64,000 nt of DNA from Mycteria americana (Eukaryota > Chordata > Aves > Ciconiiformes > Ciconiidae), in assembly GCF_035582795.1 (NCBI RefSeq), contig NC_134370.1, forward strand, positions 28,941,501-29,005,500, in the 5' to 3' direction. The notes beneath the pieces are model-generated. The model ran no database searches and was not told the origin of the DNA. It worked only from the letters and a program-made list of their open reading frames with translations. The stretch's first letter is position 1; every line of letters begins with the position of its first letter. This document shows positions 52,201 to 64,000 of the stretch, in pieces. A program made the position numbers and the translations under genes.

Positions 52201-55200
52201 GCTGGTAGAAGGCACCATACGGGTCTTCCAGGCAGGGTAATGCAAAATGAACTCTATCCCAAAATATTTCACCTAGGAGAGGATGCTAATTGCCTGTGAG
52301 CAAGGGGATTTCAACAGCAACGGTTCAACCTCCGAGGCTGCAGAAACATGTAACTTGGGAGAGAAACTGAAATTGCAAAGAAACAGGCCATATGTGGTTT
52401 TGAGTTAGAATTAAAACTAGATGAGATGTGAGGGGGTGATGGGGTACAATCAAGAGGGCAGTTGTGTTGCTGACTGGGTCTGTTACCCACAGCGCTATCT
52501 GTGCAAATGGTTGGCAAAATGCTAGGGGAAGAGCAGCTAGGAGCTGGCTTTTTAAATAAAACCTTTCCTAGGAAGCATAAAGCTAGATGAATATTTTCCA
52601 TTTTGGGTTAACTACTTGGATTAATTTTACAAGTACTAGACTTCATTCTTCCTAACTCAGTGTTGCTTTAGTGTGATTTCAAGCTGGAATTGGTGATACA
52701 TATACTGGAGCAGATGAGGTCTCATGCCCTGTCCTAGAGGCTGGGTTGTGGGGTCAGTATCTGGCAAACACCCGCTCCGGCAGTTTGTAACGTGTCTGTC
52801 CGGACGTCCGCATCCCCTGGCTCCAGTTGCTCATTGTATGTTCAAGACTTCACCCCATGCATTGTCAGGTCACCTTGTTCTTTACTTGGGGGGGAAAACT
52901 CCTCTCTGACTGACTTAAGAGGTGGTGTAAAATACATGTGAAGGTAGCTGGCTGTATAGCTATGGGAGGATGTAGGAATCATACCAGGGCTAAGTAGCGT
53001 TGAGAGAATTATTTTATATTGTTCGCTATTTTAAAATGGAATTACATCTTTGTAATGGTTTGCAAATAAAACCTCCATGCACATTGTATTTCAGACTAAG
53101 TTAATGTGATATTGCAGCATAGTTATTGGATTCAATTGATAGAATTAAAATAACTATGTTAGACTGTCAAAATACTTTCGTGCTGTGTGTAATGCTCAAT
53201 GTTGCTTGCATATACAAAGCTAAGGCCAGTCATGACTTCATTGCTCAAACTAGGCTGTGTCTGTGCTAGGCGATGCAGCTAAATGCAGAGGTCCTGTTTT
53301 TTTCACAACTGCTATGGACCCACAGCTCTAACTGAATTCATTGACATCTGCATGTGTCCATCGCTGCTTCCTATCAGGACTTTAATTTGTTCCTGCCCAT
53401 CAACAAACTGTTTGCAAAGAGTCTTAGGGTGTTGTAGCATTGACACAAACTAATGCAATTAGACATATTAGACACTGGTTTCTCTGCAACCAATTTTAAA
53501 CAGCATCCTTGCTGTAGCTTTAAAGGTCACTGTTGATGGAGCCTTGCATTCGCAAACACCAAGCTTAATTTGTTGTCTATTTTAATGTATTGTCCTGAAG
53601 TTGTTGAGTTTTGAGAACATAGAATCTATTAAGAAGCTTAATAGAGCAGCTCATTCCAATTATAAGAAATGTATTGGTGGAGAAAATGGAAATGCATGGA
53701 AGATCAATGTATTAAGCAGTTGCCTGAATGGAGGAAACAGAGGAAATAGATTAAAATTAATTCTCTTTAGTACAAAAAAGATATTTGCTTCTATACAGTA
53801 CTAAAAATGTTGGGTTACTTATATTGTAGCGGATGATAAAGCATTTCTATGCTGATTGTATAAAATCAGATAAAAAGCTATCCACAACTTTCTCCTTCAT
53901 CCATTTCTTTTTCCCCAAGATATTGCTGGGTGTAGTTGGATTTGTTTTGTCTTTACCTTTTTTTTTTTTCCTCTGGGTTATGTTTTCCTATTTTGGAGGT
54001 TCTTAAATTCCTACACTGGAAGACTGTTGTACTGAAAACTTACTTGGCAGCAAGATGACTTAGCAGCGAACCCAAGACAGGTCATCTGTGAAGATGCGGT
54101 CTGGAGCAACTGGCTCTTTGGCTTTGAATTTCTGTTGCTAAATGCCAGGTTTCCTAGATGCAAAATCAGGGTTTCAGACTATGGCCTAAGGACATGGGCA
54201 TTTGGATAGTAATCCCAAGTGAATACTGCTGGTTTCCTTCATCAGTGGTGTCTAAAGGAAAAAACAGGGGACGTAATTTTGACTCGAATCAATTCTCTGC
54301 TCCCGTTTGCCATGTGGCACAACTCAGTGTGTCATCTGCTGTGGCAAAAACTCATGGGGAGGCAGAGGAGGGGGTAAATTCATTGAGCCAGTTTTCGCTT
54401 TTACTACCTCATTGAACTGTGGCCACAGCCCTTCATGCTCAGTGCGATCACCATTCAAACACAGATGTTTGAAGAATGCTGTTGTAATTATTTTTTACTT
54501 ACCGTTAAGGACAGGTTTCATAGGAACTATGAAACAAACTTATGATCCATAGAAATTAAATATTAAAACCTAGTTGAATTATTTACAGTATCATCCATTT
54601 ACTAATTTCACCTTTTGCGGTATAAACAGGTTGCCATTTAAGCTTCATTTAAATTATCTGTGGGTAATATCTGTGAAGGAGTTCCCAAGATTTTTTCATG
54701 AACGAGAAGATTATAGCCTGAATGTAAGCAAAACAAGGTAAAGACTGGCTAACTCAAAAGTTAACTCAAACACAAATTGTGTATTTGCAGTAGGTTTTTA
54801 CTTTGAATTGTCTGAACAAATTTTTTTCTTGTTTCCCCATGAGAAGAGCAGTCGGAAGGACCTCGAGACAGAAGTCCCACCACCGTGTCATGGGAAAGAG
54901 CTGAAAGAGTGATCATGAACCTGTTGCTCTGCCTTGCTGGAGCTCCTTCCATATGACTGGGGGAAGGGGTAAAACCACCGTGCCAGAGATGAAGCAGGCT
55001 TGTAAGTGCATATATTATAGTTGGGACTGAACTGAAACGTGCTCATATTTTCCCTCTGGGATTTGCACCAAACCTGGCATTTCGGTGCATGAGGAAGAAC
55101 ACAGCTTTTGTGCCACAACAGGGCACAGGATACAAAGATAGGTTAAAATAACATTATCTGTAGCTGAAAATCACTTCAGTCTCATCAGGCCTGCTAAGAT

Positions 55201-55730
55201 TGTCTCAGGTCTTCTCTTTCTCTGGTTTGACTGTAAGATCGTAAGTTCCTTGCTTTGTTTTTCTTTGGTTATTTTTCTTTTTTTTAATAATATATATGCC
55301 AGACAAAAACAGAACTATGTTATAGGAATTCTTCTTTATGCACAAGTTTTCAGCATGTGTTCATAGTGTTGTATGCTCTTTCAAAAATTATCAAGAGAGG
55401 CTGCAAATCTTACAAGGCTGCAGACTGCTACAGATTCAGAGGTCTTTGGATCATGCAATACTTTCTAGGGCACATTGTTCATTACAGACAGTAATCAACG
55501 CAGGGAAAGAGATGGATTATTGAAGATCTTGATAGATGACTCTGTGATCTGACACTGGTCATAGCTTGAAAAGAAAGATTGAAATCTTTGTTCCTGAAAA
55601 TGTTAAAAACCTGACTTTGATGGGATTGCTTGTCCGATTTAAATTAAAAACACCTTTTCGGAAGAGAATTAATTTCCAGCCTACTGGAATGTGGTTTTTT
55701 TTTAAATTATTTTATCCAAATTTTCCTGCT
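49290..55730. other. Intergenic region downstream of BMS1
   Basis: No gene is supportable here. Composition is mostly AT-rich, with a GC-richer patch at about 51.55-51.9 kb. The latter contains an open frame (51443-51859) with no recognisable relatives and no splice context. An AATAAA occurs near 50.996 kb but I cannot connect it to a transcript. Confidence 0.5.
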
Positions 55731-55734
55731 TGAA

Positions 55735-58682
55735 GGGGGAAAGGGATAAAACAAGGCTTGCTAGAGATAAGCCTGAGGGTGGCACCCCAATGTTTGAGGG
55801 CTTCTCCCCTCAAAAAGGTGGCAGGATCAATAGCCCAACTGAAGTGCATCTACACCGACGCACACATCATGGGCAACAAACAGGAGGAGCTGGAAGCCAT
55901 TGTGAAGCAGGAAAACTATGATATGGTTGCCATCACAGCAACATGGTGGGATGACTTGCACAACTGGAGTGCTGCAATGGATGGCTATAAACGCTTCAGA
56001 AGGGATAGGCAAGGAAGGAGAGGCAGTGGGGTAGCCCTGTATGTTAGGGAGTGTTTTGATTGTCTAGAGCTTAATGCTGGTGACGATAGGGTTGAGTGTT
56101 TATGGGTAAGAATTGGGGGGAAGGCCAACAAGGCAGATATCATGGTGGGAGCCTGTTATAGACCACCCAACCAGGACGAAGAGGCAGACGAAATATTCTA
56201 TAAGCAGCTGGGAGAAGTCTCACAATTGCTAGCCCTTGTTCTCGTGGGGGACTTCAACTTACCAGATGTCTGCTGGAAATACAACGCAGCAGAGGGGAAA
56301 CAGTGTAGGAGGTTCCTGGAGTGTGTGGCAGATAACTTTGTGACACAGCTGGTGAGTGAGCCAACGAGGGAAGGTGCCCCGCTGGACCTCTTGTTTGTGA
56401 ACAGAGAAGGGCTTGTGGGTGACGTGACGGTTGGAGGCTGTCTTGGCATGGTGATCACAAAACGACAGAGTTTTTAATTCTTGGAGAAGTAAGGGAGGGG
56501 GGTCAGCAGAACTGCTACCTTGGACTTCTGGAGATGGCAGACTTTGGCCTGTTTAGGAGACTGGTTGACAGAGTCCCTTGGGAGGCAGTCCTGAAGGGTA
56601 AAGGAGCCCAGGAAGGCTGGACATTCTTCAAGAAGGGAATCTTAAAGGGGCAGGAGCAGGCCGTCCCCATGTGCCAAAAGACGAGCCGGCAGGGAAGAAG
56701 ACCGGCCTGGCTGAACAGAGACCTTTGGCTGGAACTCAGGGAAAAAAAGGAGAGTTTATGACCTTTGGAAGAAGGGGCGGGCAACTCAGGAGGACTACAA
56801 AGATATCGTGAGGTTATGCAGGGAGAAAATTAGAAGGGCCAAAGCCCAACTAGACTTAACCTGGCTCCTGCCATAAAAGACAATAAAAAATGTTTCTGTA
56901 AATACATTAGCAACAAAAGGAGGGCTAAGGAGAATCTCCATCCTTTATTGGACACAGGGGGAAACATAGTGACAAAGGATGAGGAGAAGGCTGAGGTACT
57001 TAATGCCTTCTTTGCCTCAGTCTTTAAAAGTAAGATCAGTTGTTCTCCGGGTACCCAGCCCCCTGAGCTGGAAGACAGGGATGGGGAGCAGAATGAAGCC
57101 CCCATAATCCAAGGGGAAATGGTTAGCGACCTGCTACACCACTTAGACACACACAAGTCTATGAGGCCGGGTGGGATCCACCCAAGAGTAGTGAGGGAGC
57201 TGGTGGATGATGTGCTCACCAAGCTGCTTTCGGTCCTTTATCAGCAGTCCTGGCTAACTGGGGAGGTCCTGGTTGACTGGAGGTTAGCAAATGTGATGCC
57301 CATCCACAAGAAGGGCCAGAAGGAGGATCTAGGGAAGTACAGGCCTGTCAGTCTGACCTCGGTGCCAGGGAAGGTAATGGAGCAGATCATCTTGAGTGCC
57401 ATCACACGGCATGTAGAGGATAACCAAGGGATCAAGCCCAGCTAGCATGGGTTTAGGAAAGGCAGGTCCTGCTTGACCAACCTGATCTCCTTCTACGACA
57501 AGGTGACCTGCTTAGTGGATGAGGGAAAGGCTGTGGATGTTGTCTACCTAGACTTTAGTAAAGCCTTTGACACCATTTCCCCCAGCATTCTCCTGGAGAA
57601 ACTGGCTGCTCATGGCTTGGACAGGCATACTCCTCGCTGGGTAAAGAACTGGCTGGATGGCCAGGCCCAAAGAGTGGTGGTGAATGGAGTTAAATCCAGT
57701 TGTCAGCCATTCACAAGTGGTGTTCCCCAGGGCTCTGTGTTGGGAGCAGTTCTGTTTAATGTCTCTATCAATGATCTGGACAAAGGGATCGAGTGCACCC
57801 TCAGTAAGTTTGCAGACGACACCAAGTTGGGCAGGAGTGTTGATCAGCTTGAGGCTTGGAAGGCTCTTACAGTGGGATCTGGACAGGCTGGATCGATGGG
57901 CTGAGGCCAATTGTATGAGGTTCAACAAGGCCAAGTGCAAGGTCCTGCACTTGGGTCACAACAACCCTATGCAGCGCTACAGGTTTGGGGAAGAGTGGCT
58001 GGAAAGCTGCCTGGCAGAAAAGGACCTGGGGGTGATTGTTGACAGCTGGCTGAATATGAGCCGGCAGTGTGGCAAAGGCGGCATCCTGGCTTGTATCAGA
58101 AATCGTGTGGCCAGCAGGACTAGGGAAGTGATTGTCCCCCTGTACTCAGCACTGGTGAGGCCGCACCTCAAATACTGTGTTCAGTTTTGGGCCCCTCGCT
58201 ACAAGAGAGACATTGAGGTGCTGGAGCGTGCCCAAAGAAGGGCAACGAAGCTGGTGAAGGGTCTAGAGCACAAGTCTGATGAGGAGGGGCTGAGGGAACT
58301 GGGGTTGTTTAGCCTGGAGAAGCGGAGGCTGAGGGGAGACCTTATTGCTCTCTTACAAGTACCTGAAAGGAGGTTGTCGAGAGGTGGGGGTCAGTCTCTT
58401 CTCCCAGGTAACAAGTGACAGGATGAGAGGAAATGACCTCAAGTTGTGCCAGGGGAGGTTTAGATTGCGTATTAGGAAAAATTTCTTCACCGAAAGGATT
58501 GTCAAGCATTGGCACAGGCTGCTCAGGGACGTGGTTGAATCACCATCCCTGGAGGTATTTAAAAGATGTGTAGATGTGGTGCTTAGGGACATGGTTTAGT
58601 GGTAGACTTGGCAGTGCCAGGTTAATGGTTGGACTTGATGATCTTAAAGGTCTTTTCCAACCTAAACTATTCTATGATTCTA
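55735..58682 (+). mobile_element. CR1 LINE, 5'-truncated, with decayed ORF2
   Basis: This is a non-LTR retrotransposon of the CR1 clade. An endonuclease segment at about 55.76-56.46 kb carries MGNKQEELEAIVKQENYD, VGACYRPPNQDEEADE and LVLVGDFNLPDVCW. The reverse transcriptase follows, with [36 protein letters not shown] and the catalytic FADDTKLG at about 57.8 kb. A C-terminal region has [28 protein letters not shown] and [14 protein letters not shown]. The 3' UTR ends with CCAACCTAAACTATTCTATG and a second ATTCTAT unit at about 58.68 kb, the typical CR1 terminus. ORF1 and the 5' UTR are missing, so it is truncated at the 5' end near the start of ORF2. ORF2 is broken: an in-frame TAG at about 57.44 kb precedes the HGFRKGRSC motif, and frame changes fall near 56.46, 56.75-56.95 and 57.85 kb. 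It is not autonomous. Moderate divergence suggests an old but avian-age insertion. Confidence 0.93.
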
Positions 58683-58689
58683 TCTGTTT

Positions 58690-61600
58690 CCAACATTCAT
58701 CAGTTAAGTAATTTAAAAAAATCTAATTGTCAATAAGTTGTTTATCCCAGTGCTATATAAAGCAATTCACTTGGATTTACAAAAAGGCTTTTTACAAAGT
58801 TCATTACAAAAGGCTCTTCAGGAAACAAACAGATCGTGAGTTCAGCCCTCCTCCCCCCATGATGCTCCATCTGTCTAGACTATATCTATTCTAGACACAT
58901 AATAACCTTTGCTCACATCCAGGAAGGAACAGACTTTCAAAAATTACTCCCAGAGTTGAGCTGCATATGTTTTTGGGTAGTTTTATATTCTATAAGGTGT
59001 CCTTTCTGGCAATAATGCGGTGAAAACATATGTAGACGTGTCAGGAAGATTCCCATAACAATTTTACTTTGCAGAATCCATTTACAAATGTTGGACGTTG
59101 TACAACTATTGACCTTACTTGCATTGTAGCTTTTGGTTAATGGGGCTGGTCCCTGAGGACAGGGTACCGCATGTGTTTTGAGAGCAGTAACATCTTCTAG
59201 GGCTCTTCTGTCTCTTGAGGAGATGGTCTCTGCAAACTCCACAAAAATCAGAGCTTGGCTTAAAATGCATCTTTCCAGAATGCAAAACTGATTTGTACAG
59301 CTTTAGTGTTAGTGTTTAGGGAGGAACAGCAAACTGCTGAGACTTCCAGCATTGAGTTTCGTCTTGCCCTGATTAGGAGAGAGTAAAAGTGTTTCCACCT
59401 GTTGGCTATTTGGCTGCCCACGTAGAGGAGAGCCCTCCTCCCACCTGCCCTGCAGAGGTGGTGGCTGCACTGGTGTTCTCCTTGCAGACTGGCAGGAGCA
59501 AGGTCTGGTGAGTCCATAACTGACCTGACACCTCCCAAAGCCTCAGCCCTGCTCTGACTTCTCCACCTTGTCTTGCACTTGGGCAGTTATGAACCAGTTA
59601 TAACCTGAGGGCTGTAAAGCAGATGCTACAATAGCCCTGAGTGTGCCAGAGGCTTCACCACATGCAACCTCATTCAGGCTGCTACTCTCATAGGGCTGGG
59701 ACTCGGAGATGGAAAAATATGGGATGTGCTCATTGTGCTGTATACAAAGTTGAAATGTGTGGGGTTTTTGTTTTTTTTTTTTTTTTTAATCTTTATGTTG
59801 GAGAACTGAAGTTTTGCTCTTGCTGTTTATACTAGCAGCATGATTTCTTTTTAATTCTAGCTGTTCCCAAAATATTGGAAGTAACTCTGTGAAGAGTTCA
59901 GCAGCAAATTGCTTCCGCATCCGTACAAGCAGAAGTCTGCAGGTGCCTGTCTCAGGCCATCATTCCTGATCCTAGTTCTGCCTGTGATAACTATGCTAGA
60001 AAACATTATTTTGCTGAGATGCTAATGCGTCCTATAGGGTTTTATACTACAGGAAACTGCAGTATTGCACAAGGGAAAGCCTTGATTTAGGACATGCACC
60101 CATGTGTGGGGGGAAAAAAAGTGAGGGGGGAGATGGGGGGCTAAAGGCCAGACCTTAGAGAATCATTGCTGCTTTGGGAGAGAAAGCCAAAGGACCCACT
60201 TTTCTCCTGAGAGTCAGATTTTAATTCTGCCATTTGCAACTTTGCTGGTGGTTCAGTTTTCCTTTCTGTAAACCTGATGTTGCTGTATATCCGCATGCAC
60301 AAATCTGTTTTGTTACAACTCTGCCTGGCCTCACTTACACTCTCACAATGTGGGGCTGCAGGGCAGGATGTGCCATTCAGCTCTGCCACTGCAGGCAGAT
60401 GGTAATGAGGATGAGGCACCGACATGCACTGTGGTACTTGCCTGCCTCCACATCTGTTGTGAAGCTTCATGCATTTTTGCAAAGTGCTTTAGGAGCTGTG
60501 GACGAGAACCGGTCAGTGTTGGAGGGACAGCATGAGTTAAGGCCATCATTGACCCACAAGTGGCATTGCCAAACTGTAATGGCAGACATAGAAAGCATAA
60601 ATCCTTGGGCAGTGCAGGCAAGCCTTGTCCTAAGCTTAAGCAATTCTAAGTTCAGATATTTGTAAGGTCCCACTGTGACTTATAAACCCTGTATGGCACT
60701 CTCCAAAACTGGAAGCTCTGTCTCCTCTTGCTTTGAAGCCAAGAACACTTAGAGCTAATTCTCTCTTCTTTGCCCTTGCCATTGACCTCATTTACAGAGA
60801 TGAAAGAAGTAAAAACAATTAGCTCACCGGGAAATTCTATTATGTGGAAGGGAGGTGGATGTTTGATCAATACTCGTGGGTTATGGTCTCAGCTGGAAGG
60901 GCAGATTTTTGTCTCCCAGATGGCATGATGCCTGTTAGTCCCAGGGGCTTTGCAAGTGGGAAAGATAGTGATCCAGCCTTTCACTTCTGGAAAACTAAAA
61001 GATGCCATTTTAATCTTCTCAAGTAGTGAACTGGAATATATATTGGACATAATTCATCCTGTTGTTATAGGGGTAAAAGGGCTCATTAGGGAAATGTGTC
61101 CTTCATTTAACTATGCCTAATTGCGTAAAGCAGAACCTGCCCCAGCCTCTTGCTCCCCCAGCCTGGAAGTGATTTTTCTTTGACTGTTTCACAATATCAA
61201 GTAACTTACTCCATTCAAACCCATAACATATTCTCTGAGAGCCTTCCTTGCTCCTTCACCTCGCTGACATGAATGGGGCCCCTGAACACACATTCATGCC
61301 GTGGGCTGGAGTGTGCACCGGACACGTGTGCACAGTGTGTCCCGCTGAGGGCAGCCTGTGTGACTGGCGTTTCCGCTGTGACTTCAAAGCAGCCTCTCTG
61401 GCAAATTGGAGCAGGTGAAGCAGATCTGGCAGCTCTTGAATGTTAAATGTTCTCGTTGAAGCAAATGAACATATGTTAGGAGAGGCAAGGATAAGTGGAC
61501 TTTTGCTTTTGAAGCTACTGATGCATGATTTGAATCAGTGTTTTTTCCTAACCACCACAGAAAAGTATTAGTTTATCTCATTTAAGGTTTGTTATTATGA

Positions 61601-61800
61601 ACAGGCAGAGATGCCAATATTTTAGGGTTCAAGGTTTAATTTCTAGTGAGAGAAGTGTTGATAAGCTTTAGAAAGGCATGGCTAATTTGCTGTAAACGTA
61701 AAAGCATAAACTAGCACTGTTACTGGTAGGGAATTCTTGCACCTCTGCTAATGCCCTCTAACCTTCACTTATTATTTTCATGCCACTAGTTGCCTTTTGG
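58690..61800. other. Intergenic DNA right of the CR1 element
   Basis: I see no gene or RNA. Open frames on both strands at 60.2-60.7 kb overlap one another and match nothing known to me. There is a T-rich run at about 59.77 kb and an A/G-rich run at about 60.11 kb. Confidence 0.5.
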
Positions 61801-61804
61801 AATG

Positions 61805-61990
61805 GATAATTTGCCATACTGAGTCAAGCAATTAGTCTGCTGAGCTTCCTATTTTCTTTCCAGCCATAGCTAATGTGGAGAGTTAATATATTTTGCATTT
61901 TTATTCTACCTCCACTCTAAAAGTCTTGACGGCTTTTGCTCATCTTAGTGTAAGAAGCCTCTAAGCTACTCTGATAGCAGAGAGATCATA
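61805..61990 (-). repeat. Ancient CR1 LINE 3'-end relic
   Basis: The block GCCATACTGAGTCAAGCAAT, TAGTCTGCTGAGCTTCCTAT, TTTCTTTCCAGCCATAGCTA and ATGTGGAG follows the reverse complement of the reptile-type CR1 end: GCCATACTGGGTCAGACCAA, GGTCCATCTAGCCCAGTATC, CTGTTTTCTGACAGTGGCCA and ATGCCAG. It is heavily diverged and the opposite-strand counterpart of the relic at 15.2-16.0 kb. The right border is uncertain. Confidence 0.6.
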
Positions 61991-61999
61991 AATCATCTC

Positions 62000-64000
62000 C
62001 TTTTGCCACAGTGGGAAACAGAGCAATGGCATGACAATGTGCTTTAGTGTTCCTGGTAGTGGATTTAGAACATCATAGCTGTGAGACACAAAGCAGTAAT
62101 TCCATATATCTTTATCCTATCAGTTAAAATGTGTGTGTGTTTTTTTAAAAAAAAATCATAATGATTTAACTTCATTTTGGCAGGTTTTATTCCAGTTCAT
62201 GTAGCTTTTTTGCTTTCCAGTATACAAGCAGACCTTCCACTGTTCTTTTTCCAAGTCACTTCTAGCTCTCTTGTGCTTGTTTTGCCTGAGGAGCTCAGCT
62301 GGTGCACCAGCACCACACCTCACAGAGGCAGGCTCTGTGTGTCCTTGGCAGTCCCTTGGCTCCCATGCCCACTGTTATGCTAGCTAGACCCCAGAAAATT
62401 TGGTAGGGCTCTGTGGTCTAACAGGTGAGACACAGGCTTTTCTGATTAAGGTGAGTGATAACTGATTTGCTATACCTTGTTTTGCAGGTGTTTCAGCATC
62501 AAAGCTGTTCAGTGTCAGGTAGCTGAAGTTGGTCCATATAAAGGTTGAACATGGTCATGAAGGCTGCTGCACTTGGAGGATGGTGATGAAACCAGGTAGG
62601 TATGAAGGATCATGTGCACTACTGATTCCCTAGTGTTGCTGGAAACCTCCTTAGGAGCCACTGGCTAATGTAAGAAAAAGGCTGAGTTGAGTATGTTGCT
62701 GCTGTTACGAATTTTGCATCAGTCCTGGTACTGTGCAGTGCCAGGGGATGGACGTGCTGGGCTGATTTTGTAGATGGTGCTGCTTGCTGAGCCGTGTGTT
62801 CTAGTGTGGGGTGCAGCTGGCTGTGTGTCCCTGGGGGGTGGCAAGGGCTGGAGCACCAGTTACTGTGTGCTGTGTCCCTGTGAGCACTCCTGGGGGGGCC
62901 CTACCCAAGGCTTGCTGCCTCTGTCCATTTTTCTTCAGCCTTCACCCCAGCGCTTTTTGCTGTCAGTTTTTAACAAGATAAATAGCAATGCAGAGCTGCC
63001 TGTGTGCAGTGATAGTGGTGACTTGTTACTGCTAAAAGTGAGGTTTCTGTGGGGAAGCTGGGCTGGACCCTTGCATGATTGCCCTCTGCTCATCACCATA
63101 GATCAGGCACCTGACCTCTTCCACTATACAGTTGATCATTTCATTATTGTTTGGACTTATAAAATTATCTGTAGTTAAATATAGCAACAGACCTTCCCCT
63201 GGGTAGTTTCTGGGGTAGCAAATTTGTCTGCTCATGTTTAAGAAGTTCTGGTTTTTGGTCAGATTATACAGCACAAGATGCCCTCAACGCGGCAAACTGC
63301 AGGGCTTGCTAAGTTGTGCACTGGGTGTGTCTGGGTATGCTTTAGTTCACAGTCTGGCCCCAGCTGTGACCAGGGAACAGGGACAAGCCATTGTGCAAAC
63401 TGGCTGAACAGGGGAGAAAAGGAGATGGTCCATAAGGGTTTTATCTATTGAGCTGTGCAGGCACAACAATGACCTTCACTCCTTTTCTTGTGGAGATCGC
63501 TCCTTTTCTTGTGGAGAATTGATGCTCGATGCTGTATGCAGTGAAGTTATGGTAGCACTGAAGCAGCAAGGAGAAGCTGATTTGGGCAGAAGCATGCATG
63601 CTGTTTTGGAGTGGGGGTGCTCACTGTGGATTGTGTCCAGGAGGAGTATAGCTGCTCTCAACGAGCAGAATGGGCATGAGAAATTAGTCCTGGGCACGAG
63701 AATGAGTGCAGTGTCAGGAGCGCTGGTCAGTCAGCAGACTAAAATGGTGTACAGTTATTGCAGTGCTGAGATGCAAATAAAGGTCTGATCCAGCCGAGCA
63801 GCCTTTCTGCAAGGCTGTTTCTTGGAAATGTAGGTGACCTTGGAAACAGAAGGGCTCTCCCTCCAAGACGGCTGCTCAGAAAGCCTTGCAGTATTGCAGA
63901 AGAGGCGTTTTGCAATGCACCAGGTGGTGGGGATCAGCACAGGCTGGGATCGGTGCAATCTGGAATACCAGGTGGCATGCCGAAGCCTGGTGCCAGCACA
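62000..64000. other. Terminal intergenic stretch
   Basis: No gene is supportable. A GC-richer patch lies at 62.75-63.1 kb with an unrecognised open frame (62774-63178). A small perfect duplication is listed separately. Confidence 0.5.
63479..63519 (+). repeat. Perfect short tandem duplication (21-base period)
   Basis: CTCCTTTTCTTGTGGAGA occurs twice, separated by TCG. Each copy has complementary ends (CTCC and GGAG), so each could fold into a small hairpin. It is probably a recent slippage or duplication event. Confidence 0.8.

Noticed and set aside
60141-60673. Overlapping open frames on both strands
   Set aside because: Five frames overlap in the same 500 bases on both strands, none with family resemblance, so they are chance frames.
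62774-63178. 134-residue open frame near the right end
   Set aside because: No known relatives, no exon structure and low-complexity Leu/Cys content.

Overview
The window is vertebrate nuclear DNA, most probably from a bird. It has long introns with GT-AG splicing, CpG-island promoters and AT-rich intergenic DNA. All the retroelements I can recognise are CR1-type LINEs plus a few very old SINE-like relics, and one CR1 has the 3' end typical of bird genomes. I cannot name the species.

Layout. (1) 1-6935, minus strand: TMEM254, four coding exons for a 130-residue small membrane protein, with a poly(A) signal at the left edge and a CpG-island promoter at about 6.9-7.6 kb. (2) 7.6-20.2 kb: intergenic DNA with decayed CR1 relics. 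(3) 20,520-21,946, plus strand: a compact three-exon gene for a 388-residue protein with one homeodomain. Its sequence is closest to the DUX family, notably the second homeodomain of DUX4. It is followed by a 3' UTR of about 1.15 kb. (4) 25.2-49.27 kb, plus strand: BMS1, the ribosome-assembly GTPase. I traced 22 coding exons giving an open frame of 1323 residues, and infer a non-coding first exon in a CpG island. (5) 49.3-64 kb: intergenic DNA with a CR1 of about 2.95 kb (55.73-58.68 kb) that carries decayed endonuclease and reverse-transcriptase coding regions, and an older CR1 relic on the other strand near 61.8 kb.

The most notable item is the homeobox gene. It has one DUX-type homeodomain where placental DUX genes have two, it is split by an intron between homeodomain positions 46 and 47, and it lies next to TMEM254. 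As I recall, mouse Duxbl genes also lie beside Tmem254 copies. Together these points suggest a single-homeobox DUX (sDUX-like) gene at the ancestral DUX locus. The three genes do not form an obvious pathway: TMEM254 is a poorly characterised membrane protein, BMS1 acts in nucleolar 40S subunit assembly, and the DUX-like gene encodes a presumed DNA-binding regulator.
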